64,000 nucleotides of DNA, from positions 3,506,494 through 3,570,493 of the forward strand of contig CM022669.1 of assembly GCA_012295275.1 (NCBI GenBank), written 5' to 3'. The DNA comes from Chrysomallon squamiferum (taxonomy: Eukaryota; Mollusca; Gastropoda; Neomphalida; Peltospiridae). How positions within the stretch are numbered: the first letter of the stretch is position 1; each line of letters begins with the position of its first letter. The notes beneath the pieces were generated by a model, which saw nothing but the letters and a program-made list of their open reading frames with translations, did not search any database and had not been told where the DNA came from. The position numbers and the translations under genes are program-made. Below, in pieces: positions 37,490 to 49,485 of the stretch.

Positions 37490-37672
37490 TTATCTTGTTC
37501 TTTTGGGAAAAATCTTCATGAAGAGTATCATGCAGATAAATGTTGCCACGACAACAAGCAGCATAATCCAGATCCACCAGGAACAAGACTTGGTGTGGGC
37601 TTCGAGTCGCTCACTCTCGGCTTTCAGCTTGCCTCGGTTTGTGTCAGCCAGCTGAGTGGTGTTAGCAATTTT
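37490..37672 (-). CDS. USE1: USE1 exon 6 (end of SNARE motif and tail anchor)
   Basis: 183 bp encoding KIANTTQLADTN, KLKAESERLEAHTKS, the hydrophobic anchor and FPKRTR, TAA at 37492-37490. Confidence 0.95.
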   Translation of the reverse strand, partial: KIANTTQLADTNRGKLKAESERLEAHTKSCSWWIWIMLLVVVATFICMILFMKIFPKRTR

Positions 37673-40600
37673 CTGAAAAATGTTTTATATATGCTGTAGT
37701 TAACACTGCCATTTAGTTCTGTCAGGTGCAACTAATCAAAATATTAGCAGGGCTAGAAGAATACTGTATTTTACATATATATATATATATATTTTGTATG
37801 TATTATGTATTATACATATATATTATATGTATATGCATGTATGTATATTATTAACACAATAGTATACAGGTAATTCTATGATGTGCAACAATTTAACTAT
37901 ATTCAGTGTCAAAATATAGAAAGATGTTTTATATATAATAATACCAATGTTTAATTCTATGAAGTGTGAAAATTTAAGAATATTCAACATAAAAAAAACA
38001 CATTAGGTATTGAATAGCAAATACAAAACTCTGCACACTGAATCACAGATTAGACAGATAATGGTTTTTAAACAACATTCATATTTCTTGTGTCATAAGT
38101 TTGTCTTGTTTGCATAGATAAACCTAGTTGAATATTGGTAATCAGTGAACATTCTGAAATCATTATTTTGCGAAAATTGGAGTCAAAAGAAAAAGAAAGA
38201 TAACATGAAAAATGTTTTTAACAATGATAACATGACGTATTTCAATGCCAGGTCATAAATCAGTAATAGTGACTCAGTCCCATATTTGATAAGCAGGGTT
38301 ACATATAGAGATATATTTAATAAAACACTTTTGTAAATAATAACTTTCAGTTTTACTTCATATTTATATCAGATGCATTTTGCTTATGTCAGGTTTTTTC
38401 CAACACAGACAAACTGCTGATAGAGAAAACAGTTCATCAAAATATTTGACAGCCACTGTATAGGCAAAGATAGTAGATCCAATACAAAAATCATTTTAAC
38501 TTTTACATTTGCTCAGATACCTAGGTTGTTTTGACAATATTCTGCAAAAAGTTAATAACATCCTTATCATTTAATGTTCTCAGGAATACATGTTTTCAAA
38601 CCTCTTTGTATTAAAAAAACTGATTCCTTTGTAAATGCATAACTTATTAGAAGGTGACAAAGAAATATTTACTTAAGATAAACTTAACCTAGACTGAATG
38701 TTTCTTTCACTGATAGACAGATGCTATCTGCAGCCAGTTTTCACACCAATGAGTGTATTAAATAGAAAAATGCATTTATCATTTTCAAGATTTGTGGCAG
38801 ATAAGTGAAATACCGTAACGTCATCTTTAACAATCCTGCCAGCATCAGTCACATTCTGTTTCAGTCCACGAGCCAGTGCTAACATTTCCTCTGCCAGTTT
38901 TTCTTGCATTTGATGATGATGTTGTAAGACAGTGTCAATGTCTTCATCCTTCTGCCGATGACGTAACCCGGAGTCTCCACTACCTGCGTATCCAGTTTCA
39001 GAAAGAAATAAGAATTATTGCCCCATGCTGCTATTTCATACATTTGTTTTGTTTTATGGGAATTGTTTTTTATTCTTCCTTATTAAGTCATTTATTTCAG
39101 TAAGAAATAGATATCAGATTAGAAAGTATTATGTTACTGGAGTGTACCACTTGTTTATTACATTATTTTGATTATTTAAAAAGAAACAGTACTTATATTT
39201 TTCAGTTTCAAGTTTACAGTTATGCAGTAGTTAAATAAAATTTATAGTAAATTAAAATTATTGTGGATGTATAAAAATTACACATAAAACAACAGAAAGA
39301 TATTATAAAATAAATAAATTTACTTTAATGTATAACATTAAACAAGAATAGATTAAAAGTGTGTTAAATAAAACATTTCTTCTTTCATCTCGTATATATA
39401 TATATATATGACTAAAGAAATATTTAATAATATTATACTTATCTACTACAGAGTGACCATAAGATCACTATTAATAAAAACTGCTGCACAGTCACCTCCT
39501 TGAAAAGATTTTCATTACAAACATCTTTACAGTAATTACATCCATAAAACACATCTATCAGTTTTCACATTTGACATGTTTTAAATCTAAGTCAGTATGG
39601 TACAAATACAAAACTCTAAGCATGCACACAGTTATATTACCCAGCAATTCATCCCTCATCTCCTGCTGGTAGAGGACTTTTGTCTGGATGTGTAGTTGTT
39701 GGGCTGGTGAGTCAGTTGATGACACAGGGGCTAGACGCTCGGATGCCAGGGACTTTTCTGTTGCTGTTGGCTGAAACATTTCAAATAAAGTCTGTATAGA
39801 GTCCAGATTGTTTTAAAAATTACCTCATTCTGCAGTATTTAAATTTTTGTTATTATAATTAATTTTTTTTAATTAATTAACTATTTAGAATGTATTCAAA
39901 ATGGATTAAAAAAATTTAATTAGTCCCAACTTTGCAGTCTTATTTTACACAAATTCTTATTTCTTGCTCCCAAAAGGTCTTCTTATTATAATTCAAAAAT
40001 GTATGACTTATATAATTACCAAATACATATTTTTTTAAAAGATAGAAAAATAAGAAAGAAAGTAAATAGTTTGTGGACTCAGTCTCTAAAGCATTTTTGT
40101 TCAACTCAAAATCCAAACAGCATGTTATTACTTACCAATTTCTCAGCTTCAATCAAACCTTTTAACAAATCAACTTTTTTCTTGTAATCAATAAGTACTT
40201 CTTCACAAGGCTTACTGGGAAAGAGAAAAAAATAAAATAAAAAATTTCTGTACATAAGAAAAATGTTCTTTTAATTATGGCAAAGAGAAAAAAATAAAAT
40301 AAAAAATGTTCTGTACATAAGAAAAGACATATTTGAGCATTAAGTTTTCCAAATACAGTTATTCATTTTACACACAAACATACAAACACATTCTTATTCA
40401 TCAAATCATGGATGATTAGTTGATTTGCAACAAACAAGGTAGAAAATAGATAATCAGTTCTCTCTCTCTCTATGATGATGTCCATAAACAAACTGAATAA
40501 AAATTACTACTAATTTTTAAAATATAGTAATATTTGTAATTTGTTTGGCACTCAATATATTTATTTATTTATTAAACAGACAAATAAAAATAATAATAAT

Positions 40601-41057
40601 AATAAAATAAAAAATATAAATTCAGAACATGGAATTTTCTAGAGGATTTCTTTAGGTTTACTCATTCAAAATATTCAAGACTACTCGTACATAACACAGT
40701 TTGAATTCTGCATTTAGCAGCACTTGTTTTATCTGCCAATGAATAAAAATAATTGAGTTCTATCAACTTGTTTAAAATTGTTTGGATACTTCTGTCAGTG
40801 GTTTAAATTTAGTGAAAGACTTGTTATGATTATTATTATTATTAAATATTTGGGTTTAAAGATGATTTTAATTGTAAAATATCTCTATACTAAAAATATT
40901 AAAATACTTATCATACCTTGAAGATTTGTTTAGCTGTGCCAGCTGAGTCTGCAGTGCTCCAATATACTGAAAATAAATACACTGTGATAATCCTGTTGGC
41001 TAATAATTAATGTACTACAAGCTTTGCTTAATAATATTATTAATCTAATTAACACTG

Positions 41058-41132
<75 letters not shown>

Positions 41133-42034
41133 TCATAATTAAATCTATGAATAAAACCAAATATTATAAATTTTAAAATGTTATCATATATCTGTTGACC
41201 AAATTTGTTAAATTTCTTTATTCTTCTAATTAACATTATCAAAACTGAGTTAAAAGAATACTATACTAAATAAATATGAGTAAATATTGTTCATTATGAC
41301 TTGGAATTTATTTTAAACAGTAAATTACACCTAAAATTTCCCAACAACAGTAAGCTTCTTACTATTCCAGAATCAAATAATATTTCTTTTAACCAATTTA
41401 GTCATGTGATTATCAAATAATTTATTCTGGACGACAGAATCCCCCTTAAAAAATAAATATATCCCTCATTTCTTCACGTATTTCTCTCAAAGCTTGTTAG
41501 CATAACTTGTAACTGGTTTTTAATACTAGGGACATTCTTTTCATTTGTTTTCAAATAAATCATTTTTTTATTCTGTCATCCAAAATAAAAAAATTTAAAA
41601 AAAGAATAACTAAAAATACAAAATAAATAAAAAAGAAAATAAAAGAAAGAAAATAAACAAAAAGAAAAAGAAATAAGAAAAAGAAAGAAAAAGAAAAAGA
41701 AAAAATATTCAAATCTTTAAAAAGCAAGTCAGTAAATGGAACAAATTGATAATCATCATAACAAATTTAGGGATGTCATTAGTATATATCATGAAACCAG
41801 CTGTTGTAACCAGTTACCAAAACATTTTATTTATTGATTTACTTGCCATTGTTTTTAGTTACATTTATAGATTTATGCATGTCTCTACATGAACCATTAT
41901 GTAAGACAACTGTAAATAGGTTTTTGAACAACAAAGAGCTAATTAACATTTTGATTTATAACATTCTTAATCTTATGTTGGGACAGTTAGAGATATCTTT
42001 CCAAAACATTAGACCATAAATAAAAAATAAATAA

Positions 42035-42074
<40 letters not shown>

Positions 42075-42554
42075 TCTCACTTGTTGATTAAAAAATATAT
42101 ATATTATATATTTATTAATAAGGATATTTAATTCTAGCATTTCAGATATATGAAACTGAAAGGTTCAAATTTCAAGCTCAAGCTTTAGTGATAATGAAAT
42201 CAGTTTGTCCGATAATTTGATTAAAAAAAAATTGTTTCTGAAAAAGAACTCGTATATTCCTATCATAATTCAAACTAATGCAGTCATTATCTAATTGTGG
42301 ATGAGAGAACAGGTTCAGGGCTAATGTCTAGAATCCAAAGGGCCACGACGTCGACAGTTGCCATATTCATGATATTGTATAATTGTAGTATGATTAAAAA
42401 ATATTTCCATTTCAGAACTTGTCTAAAATTTGCAATTACAAGATATTTTAACCACCTTTTCCAGCCGCCAATCCTTTGTGCGCTTGGCTGATGTCATAGC
42501 TTCACAGCGACGAAGAAGCCGATTGAAATTAATTTCTTGCCTGGAAGCCGCCAT
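37490..42554 (-). CDS. USE1: USE1, ER-localised SNARE for Golgi-to-ER transport (six exons)
   Basis: Vesicle transport protein USE1 (p31), a tail-anchored SNARE that works with syntaxin 18, SEC20/BNIP1 and SEC22 in retrograde COPI vesicle fusion at the ER. Exons 42554-42456, 40966-40917, 40214-40136, 39770-39641, 38983-38814 and 37672-37490 join in phase to 236 residues (human about 259). It opens MAASRQEINFNRLLRRCEAM and carries WRLEK, YIGAL, VDLLKGLIEAEKL, MRDELLG, then QEKLAEEMLALARGLKQN as the SNARE motif (about residues 135-190) with KDD at the expected central layer, where USE1 proteins have Asp rather than Gln or Arg. It ends with KAESERLEAHTKS and a C-terminal membrane anchor (WWIWIMLLVVVATFICMILF) plus a short lumenal basic tail. 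All introns GT-AG. Head-to-head with the SAXO5-like gene. Confidence 0.96.
38814..38983 (-). CDS. USE1: USE1 exon 5 (SNARE motif)
   Basis: 170 bp encoding RHRQKDEDIDTVLQ, QEKLAEEMLALARGLKQN and IVKDDVT, acceptor acgcag, donor acg|gtattt, phase 0 out. Confidence 0.93.
39641..39770 (-). CDS. USE1: USE1 exon 4
   Basis: 130 bp encoding EKSLASERLAP and QTKVLYQQEMRDELLG, acceptor tttcag, donor g|gtaata, phase 1 out. Confidence 0.93.
40136..40214 (-). CDS. USE1: USE1 exon 3
   Basis: 79 bp encoding SKPCEEVLIDYKKKVDLL and KGLIEAEKL, acceptor tcccag, donor ttg|gtaag, phase 0 out. Confidence 0.93.
40917..40966 (-). CDS. USE1: USE1 exon 2
   Basis: A 50-bp micro-sized exon encoding YIGALQTQLAQLNKSS, acceptor tttcag, donor ag|gtatga, phase 0 in and 2 out. 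Confidence 0.9.
41060..41131. repeat. (AAT)n microsatellite in USE1 intron 1
   Basis: Perfect AAT triplet run; a second shorter run is at about 42034-42074. Confidence 0.97.
42456..42554 (-). CDS. USE1: USE1 exon 1
   Basis: Start codon at 42554-42552; 33 codons ending WRLEK, donor AAG|gtggtt, phase 0. The first residues MAAS and the RRCEAM motif match the family start. Confidence 0.94.
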
Positions 42555-42763
42555 GCTGGCAATTTCATAAAACTGACTTTATTTTTAAAAGAGTCACGAG
42601 TACTTCCGGAGTGTGTAGTCACGGTTACTATCAACAACCGGCGAAGAATCTTAGATTACAATATTATTGACTTCTGGTATCTTCCGTATAAATCACTTAT
42701 TTTATGTGTTATTTATTTATACATAGTTCTGGCAGTGGATTTAAAGGACAGAGTAATTTGGAG
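42555..42763. promoter_or_regulatory. putative bidirectional promoter of USE1 and the SAXO5-like gene
   Basis: Only about 209 bp separate the USE1 start codon (leftward) from a good donor, gag|gtgagt at 42763/42764, that would end a noncoding first exon of the rightward gene. The interval is less AT-rich than its surroundings (ctggaagccgccatgctggc, cgagtacttccggagtgtgt, caaccggcgaagaat) and has no TATA box, as is common for shared housekeeping promoters. It contains an ETS-type core (cttccgg at about 42603). Confidence 0.55.
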
Positions 42764-43459
42764 GTGAGTACTATTGCAATGCGATAATGGATTCAGTTAA
42801 ACTCGGCACGTAAAAACATCATAAAAAGTTAATTAAAATTATAGAACGACTTAGACTGCTTTTTCTGTTTATAAATTACTTTAACATCTGTGTCTATGAG
42901 ACTAATTACAATGTATTCTATGAAATTAATTTGTGGAATTTATTTTAAAGGGGGGAAAAAAGCGAACAAATAAACCAGCTCATAAAAATAAATAAATAAA
43001 TTTATAAACAAACAAACAACCAGTACTCTGTGACTAGTTTATCAAAGGATGTGGTAGGTGCTGTTATGTCTGTAGAAAGGTGTTTATAAAACGTTAATTT
43101 TCAGACTATAAAAATACCATTAATAAATAAATGTTTTGTTAAGAATAAGTTAATTCAGTTATGTAATACTTACTGTTATTACACATTAAAATAAATGTTT
43201 TTATTTAATTTTTTTTATTTAGGATTATATTAGGGAGGAAAACTGCTTTTGACACTTAGCAGTTTTAGCAGTAATTTTCTTTATAAGTGAATCTTCCCTT
43301 GAACACAACAGTTTTTGTATAGTGACAATATTTCTATTCCTGTTACCTTTAATAGTTGTTGGTGTTTTTTTTTTTTAATGATAATATTTATATTTCTTTA
43401 AAGTGTTTATCTAATTTTTATTTATTTAATTATTATTATTATTATGATCATTATTTATT

Positions 43460-43460
<1 letters not shown>

Positions 43461-43541
<81 letters not shown>
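43461..43541 (+). repeat. poly(T) tract serving as polypyrimidine tract
   Basis: About 80 bases of T with one A, ending directly in tgtag, the acceptor of the first coding exon of the SAXO5-like gene. Confidence 0.9.
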
Positions 43542-43542
<1 letters not shown>

Positions 43543-43559
43543 TAGAAATTGGATAAAAA

Positions 43560-44064
43560 ATGGCTCACCCAAAGAGCATGACACTGTCACAGGATGTATC
43601 GATGACAACACCTCCAACATGCAGCAGTTTCAAACAGGACTACCCCGCACACTCTCACTACGGCCGGGAAGCGCCCGCAGTTCCACCCAAACTGGGCGAG
43701 GTGATGCACAAAGATGACAAATATTTCAATAACAGATCATCAGAAACCGTCGCTTCATTTGAATACAGATTTCTCCCGAAGCCTGTTTTAATGAACGTTC
43801 ATGCAAAATTAAGTGCAACAAATTTCAAAATGGATTCTGATACAAGCAAATTTAAATTATTCGATACGACCCACAACAGCTTTTTCAAACCTCTGATTGA
43901 TGAAACGTACCGACGACAGGAACAATCAAGGACTGTTTCTGAATCGCACATCCCCACTGGGGATCGAGAGAAAGAACAGATGCCAATGTCAGACTACCGG
44001 GAAAAATTTCAGGGGCATGATACTAACATCTTTAAAATTGAAAAAGCTCCATCAATGCATGAAG
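43560..44064 (+). CDS. SAXO5-like coding exon 1
   Basis: 505 bp, 168 codons plus one base. Acceptor tttgtag at 43545, donor gaag|gtaata. Contains SSFKQDYPAHSHYGREAP and ASFEYRFLPKP. Confidence 0.85.
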
Positions 44065-44636
44065 GTAATACAAGGGTGTGAAATAATTTTCAAGTCCACA
44101 GAAATAAGCCTCAGTGTTATAGTTTTACTCTGTTACAGATGAAAAATAATATTAGTAAAAAACTTACACATGTAGCATAGACTGTATATTCAGAACAATA
44201 TCTTGTAGTACAGAACAAACAGAAGAACAAAAACTATGTTTTCTTTATTCATTTAAAAAAAAAAATGTTATTAATGATTTAATAATGATTTAAAATATAA
44301 ACTCATTAAAATTACTGTGTGAAATATTAGTATTATAAAGAAACTGATTTCTATACATACATATATGCATGTGTTTATGTTGTGTGTATGTATGTATGTA
44401 TGCATATAGGTATATAGGTATGTATGTAGGTAGGTAGGTAGATAGGTAGGTAGGTAGATAAGTATGTAGGTATGTATGTTATTCATGCTTGTATGTTTGT
44501 ATGCCTGTGTATGTATGTGTGTGTATATGTATATATATATATATATGTTAGTGTGCATGTGTTTATGTGAGTGTGTGTGTATAAATAAATTTTGTTTATG
44601 AATATGCTTATTATTCATGTATATGTGTATCTTTGG

Positions 44637-44689
<53 letters not shown>

Positions 44690-45811
44690 GTGTGAATGTG
44701 TTGTTTACTGGTGTGTATGTATGTCTGTGAAGTAAATGAATATATTTTTATTTTTCTGTTTTCTTCTCAGGAGGTCCTCCTACTATCAAAGGAGATGAGC
44801 GGTTCATACATTTTGACACAAGCCAGAGAGACCAGTTTCGTGGAAAGTGGCAACCAAGAGTTCAAACATTACCAGCTGTGAGTAGTTTATATTTTCACTT
44901 ATACACACACACAGATATCTATATTCACATACACTGTAAACAGATATAGTGATAAACATACAGACTTATTTAAACACACAGACACACAGAGAGAGAGAGA
45001 GAGAGAAGAGAGAGATACATGACAGCACATATATACATGCACAAACACACACATACACAACAACTGCATGCATATATACATTTAGACATCCATGTTCATA
45101 TAATTAAGTCATTAATAAATTCATTCATCATCCATCTATCTGACTTTCCATCAATTCATTCATTCATTCATTCACTATTTATTTATTTATTTGCATGTAT
45201 TTAACAACAACCAACAAAAGACACATACAGTATTCTGACAGGCACTACAGCATCATATATACAGTCATAGATGTTTAGCATAAAACCAATTACTAACTCT
45301 CTATATAAACATCATTGGTTTCAGACACCATAACATGGTTGCCCACCAGTCAACCAAACTGTCTTCTCCTCTAAGTAATGACATGGACTGTCTATAAGGC
45401 ACAACATGGTTGTAAAGAACAAACTAGTCAATATGGATGCCAAATCATAACCTGACAAAAGTTTTATTTGTGCAGACTTAGTTTTATTTTAAAACCAGTA
45501 TCATTGTTAGCTTTTGCGAAGTCTTAGAATCTTAAATTAAATATAATAAAGTTTGTAAATAAGTTTACTGAGTTGAGTGGTGTGTTTTTTGGGAGGTTTT
45601 ATTTTTATATTTTCAAATTACATCTATGAAATGTGTAGTAAATTGTCATACACATACACCCAAACACAGACACAGACTCAGATGGACCGACATACTATAA
45701 CATATTATTGTTGTTATTATTATTATAACTATTATCATTATTATTATTTTACTGTTGTTTATATTTTTTTATTAATCTTACTGTTTTTATTGTTATCATC
45801 TTAATTTTCTT

Positions 45812-45870
<59 letters not shown>

Positions 45871-46385
45871 TATTATTATTACTGTTATTTTTCTGCTACC
45901 ATACTGTTCTTTTTGCTATTCTTGTTTTCTTAGTAACGTGTAGAAATGTTAAAAAAATAATAACAATTTAAAATTTGTATTGCAATAATGTTAATCAAAA
46001 AGACATTACTAATGGCTTGTAGCTTTTAATTTTTAGTTTTAATTATTATTATTATTATTTTTAAAATATGTTTTCTTAACCCATCTTTCTTCTTTTAAAA
46101 CTACAAAAGCCGACAGGAACAAATGTGCCGAAAGGAGACCCTGACAAAGAACATGACATGGCCACAACGATGCAAGTTTCGTTTGCCTACGAACAAGACC
46201 CAAGTCAGTTCAAAGCTTACAACCGGTCAGAGGTGAGTGGACAGCTGCAGAAAAGTAACGTGAAACACTCGGACGGTCGTGGGACGTGGAATGACTACCA
46301 GTCTGTGACTGCTAAAGCTTTCAAACCTAAGACTACTGAAGGTGAGATGTCATTAATATATAATCTGTCTGTCTCTGTGTTGTTC

Positions 46386-46421
<36 letters not shown>

Positions 46422-47246
46422 GTCTATCTGTCTTTCTGTGTCTCTATATGTCTATCTGGCTGTCTGTATGTCTGTATCTGTATATCTGTCTGTCTTTTTT
46501 TCTATCTATTTGTCTATTTCTGTCTGTTATATGCATATTGTTTGTGTGTGTGTCTGTGTGTGTGTTTGTGTGTGTGTATTTCTTCATAATTATGTTGTTG
46601 AGTGAGAATCTAAGCTGTGTATATGTCTGTACATATATTAAATGTTAACAGTTAAACGTTACCAGCCAAACACTCGGCGAAATCACAGTGACTTACCTGA
46701 AGGAGATCGCGACCCAATGAGAGACACAGAAAGAATGAGCACCACAACAAACAGAATCTTCTTGGGCAATGTAAGCTAGTAAAATAATATTCCAATACAA
46801 AATTGTACATACATACGCACACTGTTGTTTTATTATTAATAACAACTATTTTATATGAGCTTTATAAATTTCATATTATCCTCACTTTTTAAGGCTTATG
46901 AGAACTCTGACTATAAGATAAACTATGGCTTGTTTAGTTTATGCCTAAATCCACCACTGGTCTTAATTAATTATCTGTTTTCCTATGTGATTTTTTGTTA
47001 TCTATTTCTATGTAACTGTTACTTTTCCAGCCAGCCAGAGGACTGCATAATACAATAATTTCTGGTGCAAATTTACGAACAAAGAGTAATGTGTTATTTG
47101 GAGATCCATCCCTGGCAGATAATTTCTACAATGCCACAACAAGCACAATATACAAACCCAAGACAGTTCCCTATACATACGACAGAACCAAGTTTCATAC
47201 AAGCAGCAACATACCAGTGAGATACTATCGTGAGTAACTGCTGATA

Positions 47247-47288
<42 letters not shown>

Positions 47289-48696
47289 CATAATAATAAT
47301 GACATTAACAAAATTATACGTCAGTCATAGAAACAGCAACAACAACAAAATATACAAATGAATTAGTCATTAATCAGTTATTGATTAAATAAAAACAAAC
47401 AAAGACAAAAGATCATTAGACTGCAATCAAATATTTATAATTTAGACTGTGCAGCACATTATTTATTGATGTAAGACTGACAGGTTCAGAATTAACTCTG
47501 TGGTAAATTAATGACTAACCTTTGCTATAAACTAGGTGGCTGAATGTTTAACTTTAGAATATATGTCAGTACAGATTGAGTACACCTTATACAGCATGCT
47601 TGGGACTGTAATAATAAAAACAGTAATAGTAGTAGTAGTAGTAGTAGTAGTGGTAACAGTAGTACTAGTAGTAATGATAGTGGTGGTGCTGGTTGTAGTA
47701 GTAGTTGCAGAATTAGAAATAATAATAATAACAGTAATATATGAAATTATAACATAAATAACAACAACAAGTAATAATAATAAATGTTTGTTATCCTTTT
47801 TTTTTTTAGATAGAATATTCTACCTATTTCTACTGTCACAAAAATACAAACATTTGGGACTAAAAACTGCATAAGGCCTAGTAATTTTGGAATAAAAATC
47901 ATTTACAAATATTAAGAATATTTTAAAAATTTAAATTGCTTCAAAGACACGGTTTTATAACAAACATTATCTCTTTTTGAAACGTATTCACTTTGTTAGT
48001 TTAAATTATAATCCTCTTTATTAATATTTTGTTTTCATTGTGAAGCTGGACTAGTGACAAATCCTACTGCTAGTAGTGACTACCAACACCCAGGACAATC
48101 CAAAACCAATCCAAATCCAGCTGCACTGGAAAATGTAAGTACAGCCATAGAGAAAAACCACAAATATCTCGAAATTGCATTCTTTGATCATTATTTTACT
48201 GTATCTGTTAATTGTGATACCTATTATAAATTCAGTTATATGATAAAACAGTTATAATCAAATATAAATATTGGAAAGCCTGATTTTTTTTTTTTTTTAA
48301 ATTTTTGAATCTGAATACGGGTTGAGTTCTTATGATGTGATATTGATATAAAATAGGTTAGAATTAAGAAATAATTATTCTGTCTTCATTACCTTTACTT
48401 TGAATACTGGTACCTGCTTGGTACAATATGGATATCAAGTTGTAAAATAATTGTAAAGTTATGTACTCTTCTAAGCATAGAACAGGTGTCCACCCTTTGT
48501 TGATAATAAAGTATGACTATAAAATAAACTTCAGAGGATTCAGTAAGGATTCTTTTGCTTTTATTGTGGAAATTCATCTAGGAAATAGGTTTCAACATAC
48601 TGAACAGAACAAAATAAAGTTGTGATGATTATGCTCGCAACTAAAAATTGCATCAAATATCTTTACTTCATTTGTTTATGAAACTGAAGATACATT

Positions 48697-48728
<32 letters not shown>

Positions 48729-48968
48729 ACAAATAGTTTTTCACATATATAATTCTGGTATTAAGACTAAAACCTTGGGTAATTATTTTACTGTTCACAG
48801 CTGAAAAAGTCTCACATTTTCCCTCCTGCTGAGAAGGAGATGTATCTTGGTACAACATACCGTGACCTGTTCACCCCAAAACAGACAGAACTCTACACCT
48901 ATGACAGTGGACGACTGCAGTACAGCTCTGTGCCATTGGGAACAATGAGGATGTCTGCACATACTTGA
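43560..48968 (+). CDS. axonemal microtubule-associated protein, SAXO5 (TEX45)-like (seven coding exons)
   Basis: Predicted ciliary/sperm-flagellar microtubule protein. Exons 43560-44064, 44771-44877, 46110-46341, 46652-46770, 47031-47229, 48046-48134 and 48801-48968 join in phase to 472 residues. No membrane segment, signal or enzyme motif is present. The chain is low in hydrophobics and repeats short modules with aromatic-Lys-Pro endings typical of SAXO/Mn-motif proteins: ASFEYRFLPKP, MPMSDYREKFQGHD, GTWNDYQSVTAKAFKPK, NATTSTIYKPKTVPYTYDRT, GTTYRDLFTPKQTELYTYDS. Also ERFIHFDTSQRDQFRGKWQP and NVLFGDPSLADNFY. The ATG follows a poly(T) acceptor at 43545; a noncoding first exon probably ends at 42763. 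Family placement rests on motif style and length; SAXO5 is my best guess, SAXO4 (PPP1R32) an alternative. That it is a real spliced gene is much surer than its name. Confidence 0.75.
44365..44690. repeat. TATG/TAGG tetranucleotide and (GT)n microsatellites
   Basis: Imperfect tetranucleotide block at 44365-44490 followed by a (GT)n run at about 44637-44690, inside intron 1 of the SAXO5-like coding region. Confidence 0.95.
44771..44877 (+). CDS. SAXO5-like coding exon 2
   Basis: Acceptor ttctcag, donor gct|gtgagt. Encodes TIKGDERFIHFDTSQRDQF and GKWQPRVQTLPA; phases 1 to 0 fit both neighbours. Confidence 0.83.
46110..46341 (+). CDS. SAXO5-like coding exon 3
   Basis: Acceptor caaaag, donor gaag|gtgaga, phase 0 to 1. 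An internal cagag|gtgagt at about 46232 looks like a donor, but the frame beyond it (HSDGRGTWNDYQ, AFKPKTTE) is clearly coding, so the longer exon is chosen. Confidence 0.82.
46388..46500. repeat. imperfect CTGT tetranucleotide repeat
   Basis: CTGT/CTAT tandem units just downstream of the exon 3 donor of the SAXO5-like gene. Confidence 0.93.
46652..46770 (+). CDS. SAXO5-like coding exon 4
   Basis: Acceptor taacag, donor aat|gtaagc. Encodes VKRYQPNTRRNHSDLPEGDR and MSTTTNRIFLGN, phase 1 to 0. Confidence 0.82.
47031..47229 (+). CDS. SAXO5-like coding exon 5
   Basis: Acceptor tttccag, donor tc|gtgagt, phase 0 to 1. A second ccag four bases on (ending 47034) would shift the frame into a stop within eight codons. 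Confidence 0.83.
47361..47575 (+). repeat. dispersed repeat family D, copy 1
   Basis: About 200 bp beginning near gttattgattaaataaaaac, with a core atttataatttagactgtgc ... aggtggctgaatgt that is almost identical to 62766-62970. It follows an (AAT)n tract and lies in an intron of the SAXO5-like gene. Confidence 0.9.
48046..48134 (+). CDS. SAXO5-like coding exon 6
   Basis: Acceptor tgtgaag (unusual aag), donor aat|gtaagt. Encodes PGLVTNPTASSDYQHPGQSK, phase 1 to 0. Confidence 0.75.
48801..48968 (+). CDS. SAXO5-like coding exon 7
   Basis: Acceptor ttcacag; 55 residues and TGA. Encodes HIFPPAEKEMYLGTTYRDLF and ends LGTMRMSAHT. Confidence 0.83.
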   Translation: MKKSHIFPPAEKEMYLGTTYRDLFTPKQTELYTYDSGRLQYSSVPLGTMRMSAHT

Positions 48969-49448
48969 AAAGCTTATTGTATTATCATGTCTAACTGTCT
49001 AATTGTCCCAGCAAAATATGACAATACGTTTCCAGTATATCAAGGAATTATATAAAGCAGGATACTCATTTATTTAATAATCTGTTAATGTTTTGAAAAA
49101 TTATTTCTCTCTGTTTTATACTGCGATCACCATTAATAACCATCACAGTAGAAAAAGAACTATATATATCAAGTATTATTGCATTGAATTGATTTTTAAT
49201 TCAAAAACAAAAAATAATAATAATAATAATACTGCTATTAATGATCATTATGATAGATGTCAATGATTTTCTGTTCTATAATCATGGGAACTGAGAATAT
49301 CATATTATTATGTATACTGTGTCTTTGAACTGTTAAATGACAATCTTTTTAAATTTCAGTCATAGTGACTTAATTATGACAATACAGTTCCATGTGTTAA
49401 TGAACTATTTGAGTGTCAGTATATAATTTAACTGCTGTTATTTTTATC

Positions 49449-49485
<37 letters not shown>

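Noticed and set aside
46225-46240. Possible donor cagag|gtgagt inside SAXO5-like exon 3
   Set aside because: The frame continues with clearly coding, phase-correct sequence to the donor at 46341; could at most be an alternative splice.
43560-48968. Naming the axonemal gene SAXO4/PPP1R32
   Set aside because: IHFDT and TTY-type motifs resemble it, but the aromatic-Lys-Pro module style, length and linkage fit SAXO5/TEX45 slightly better; no symbol assigned.
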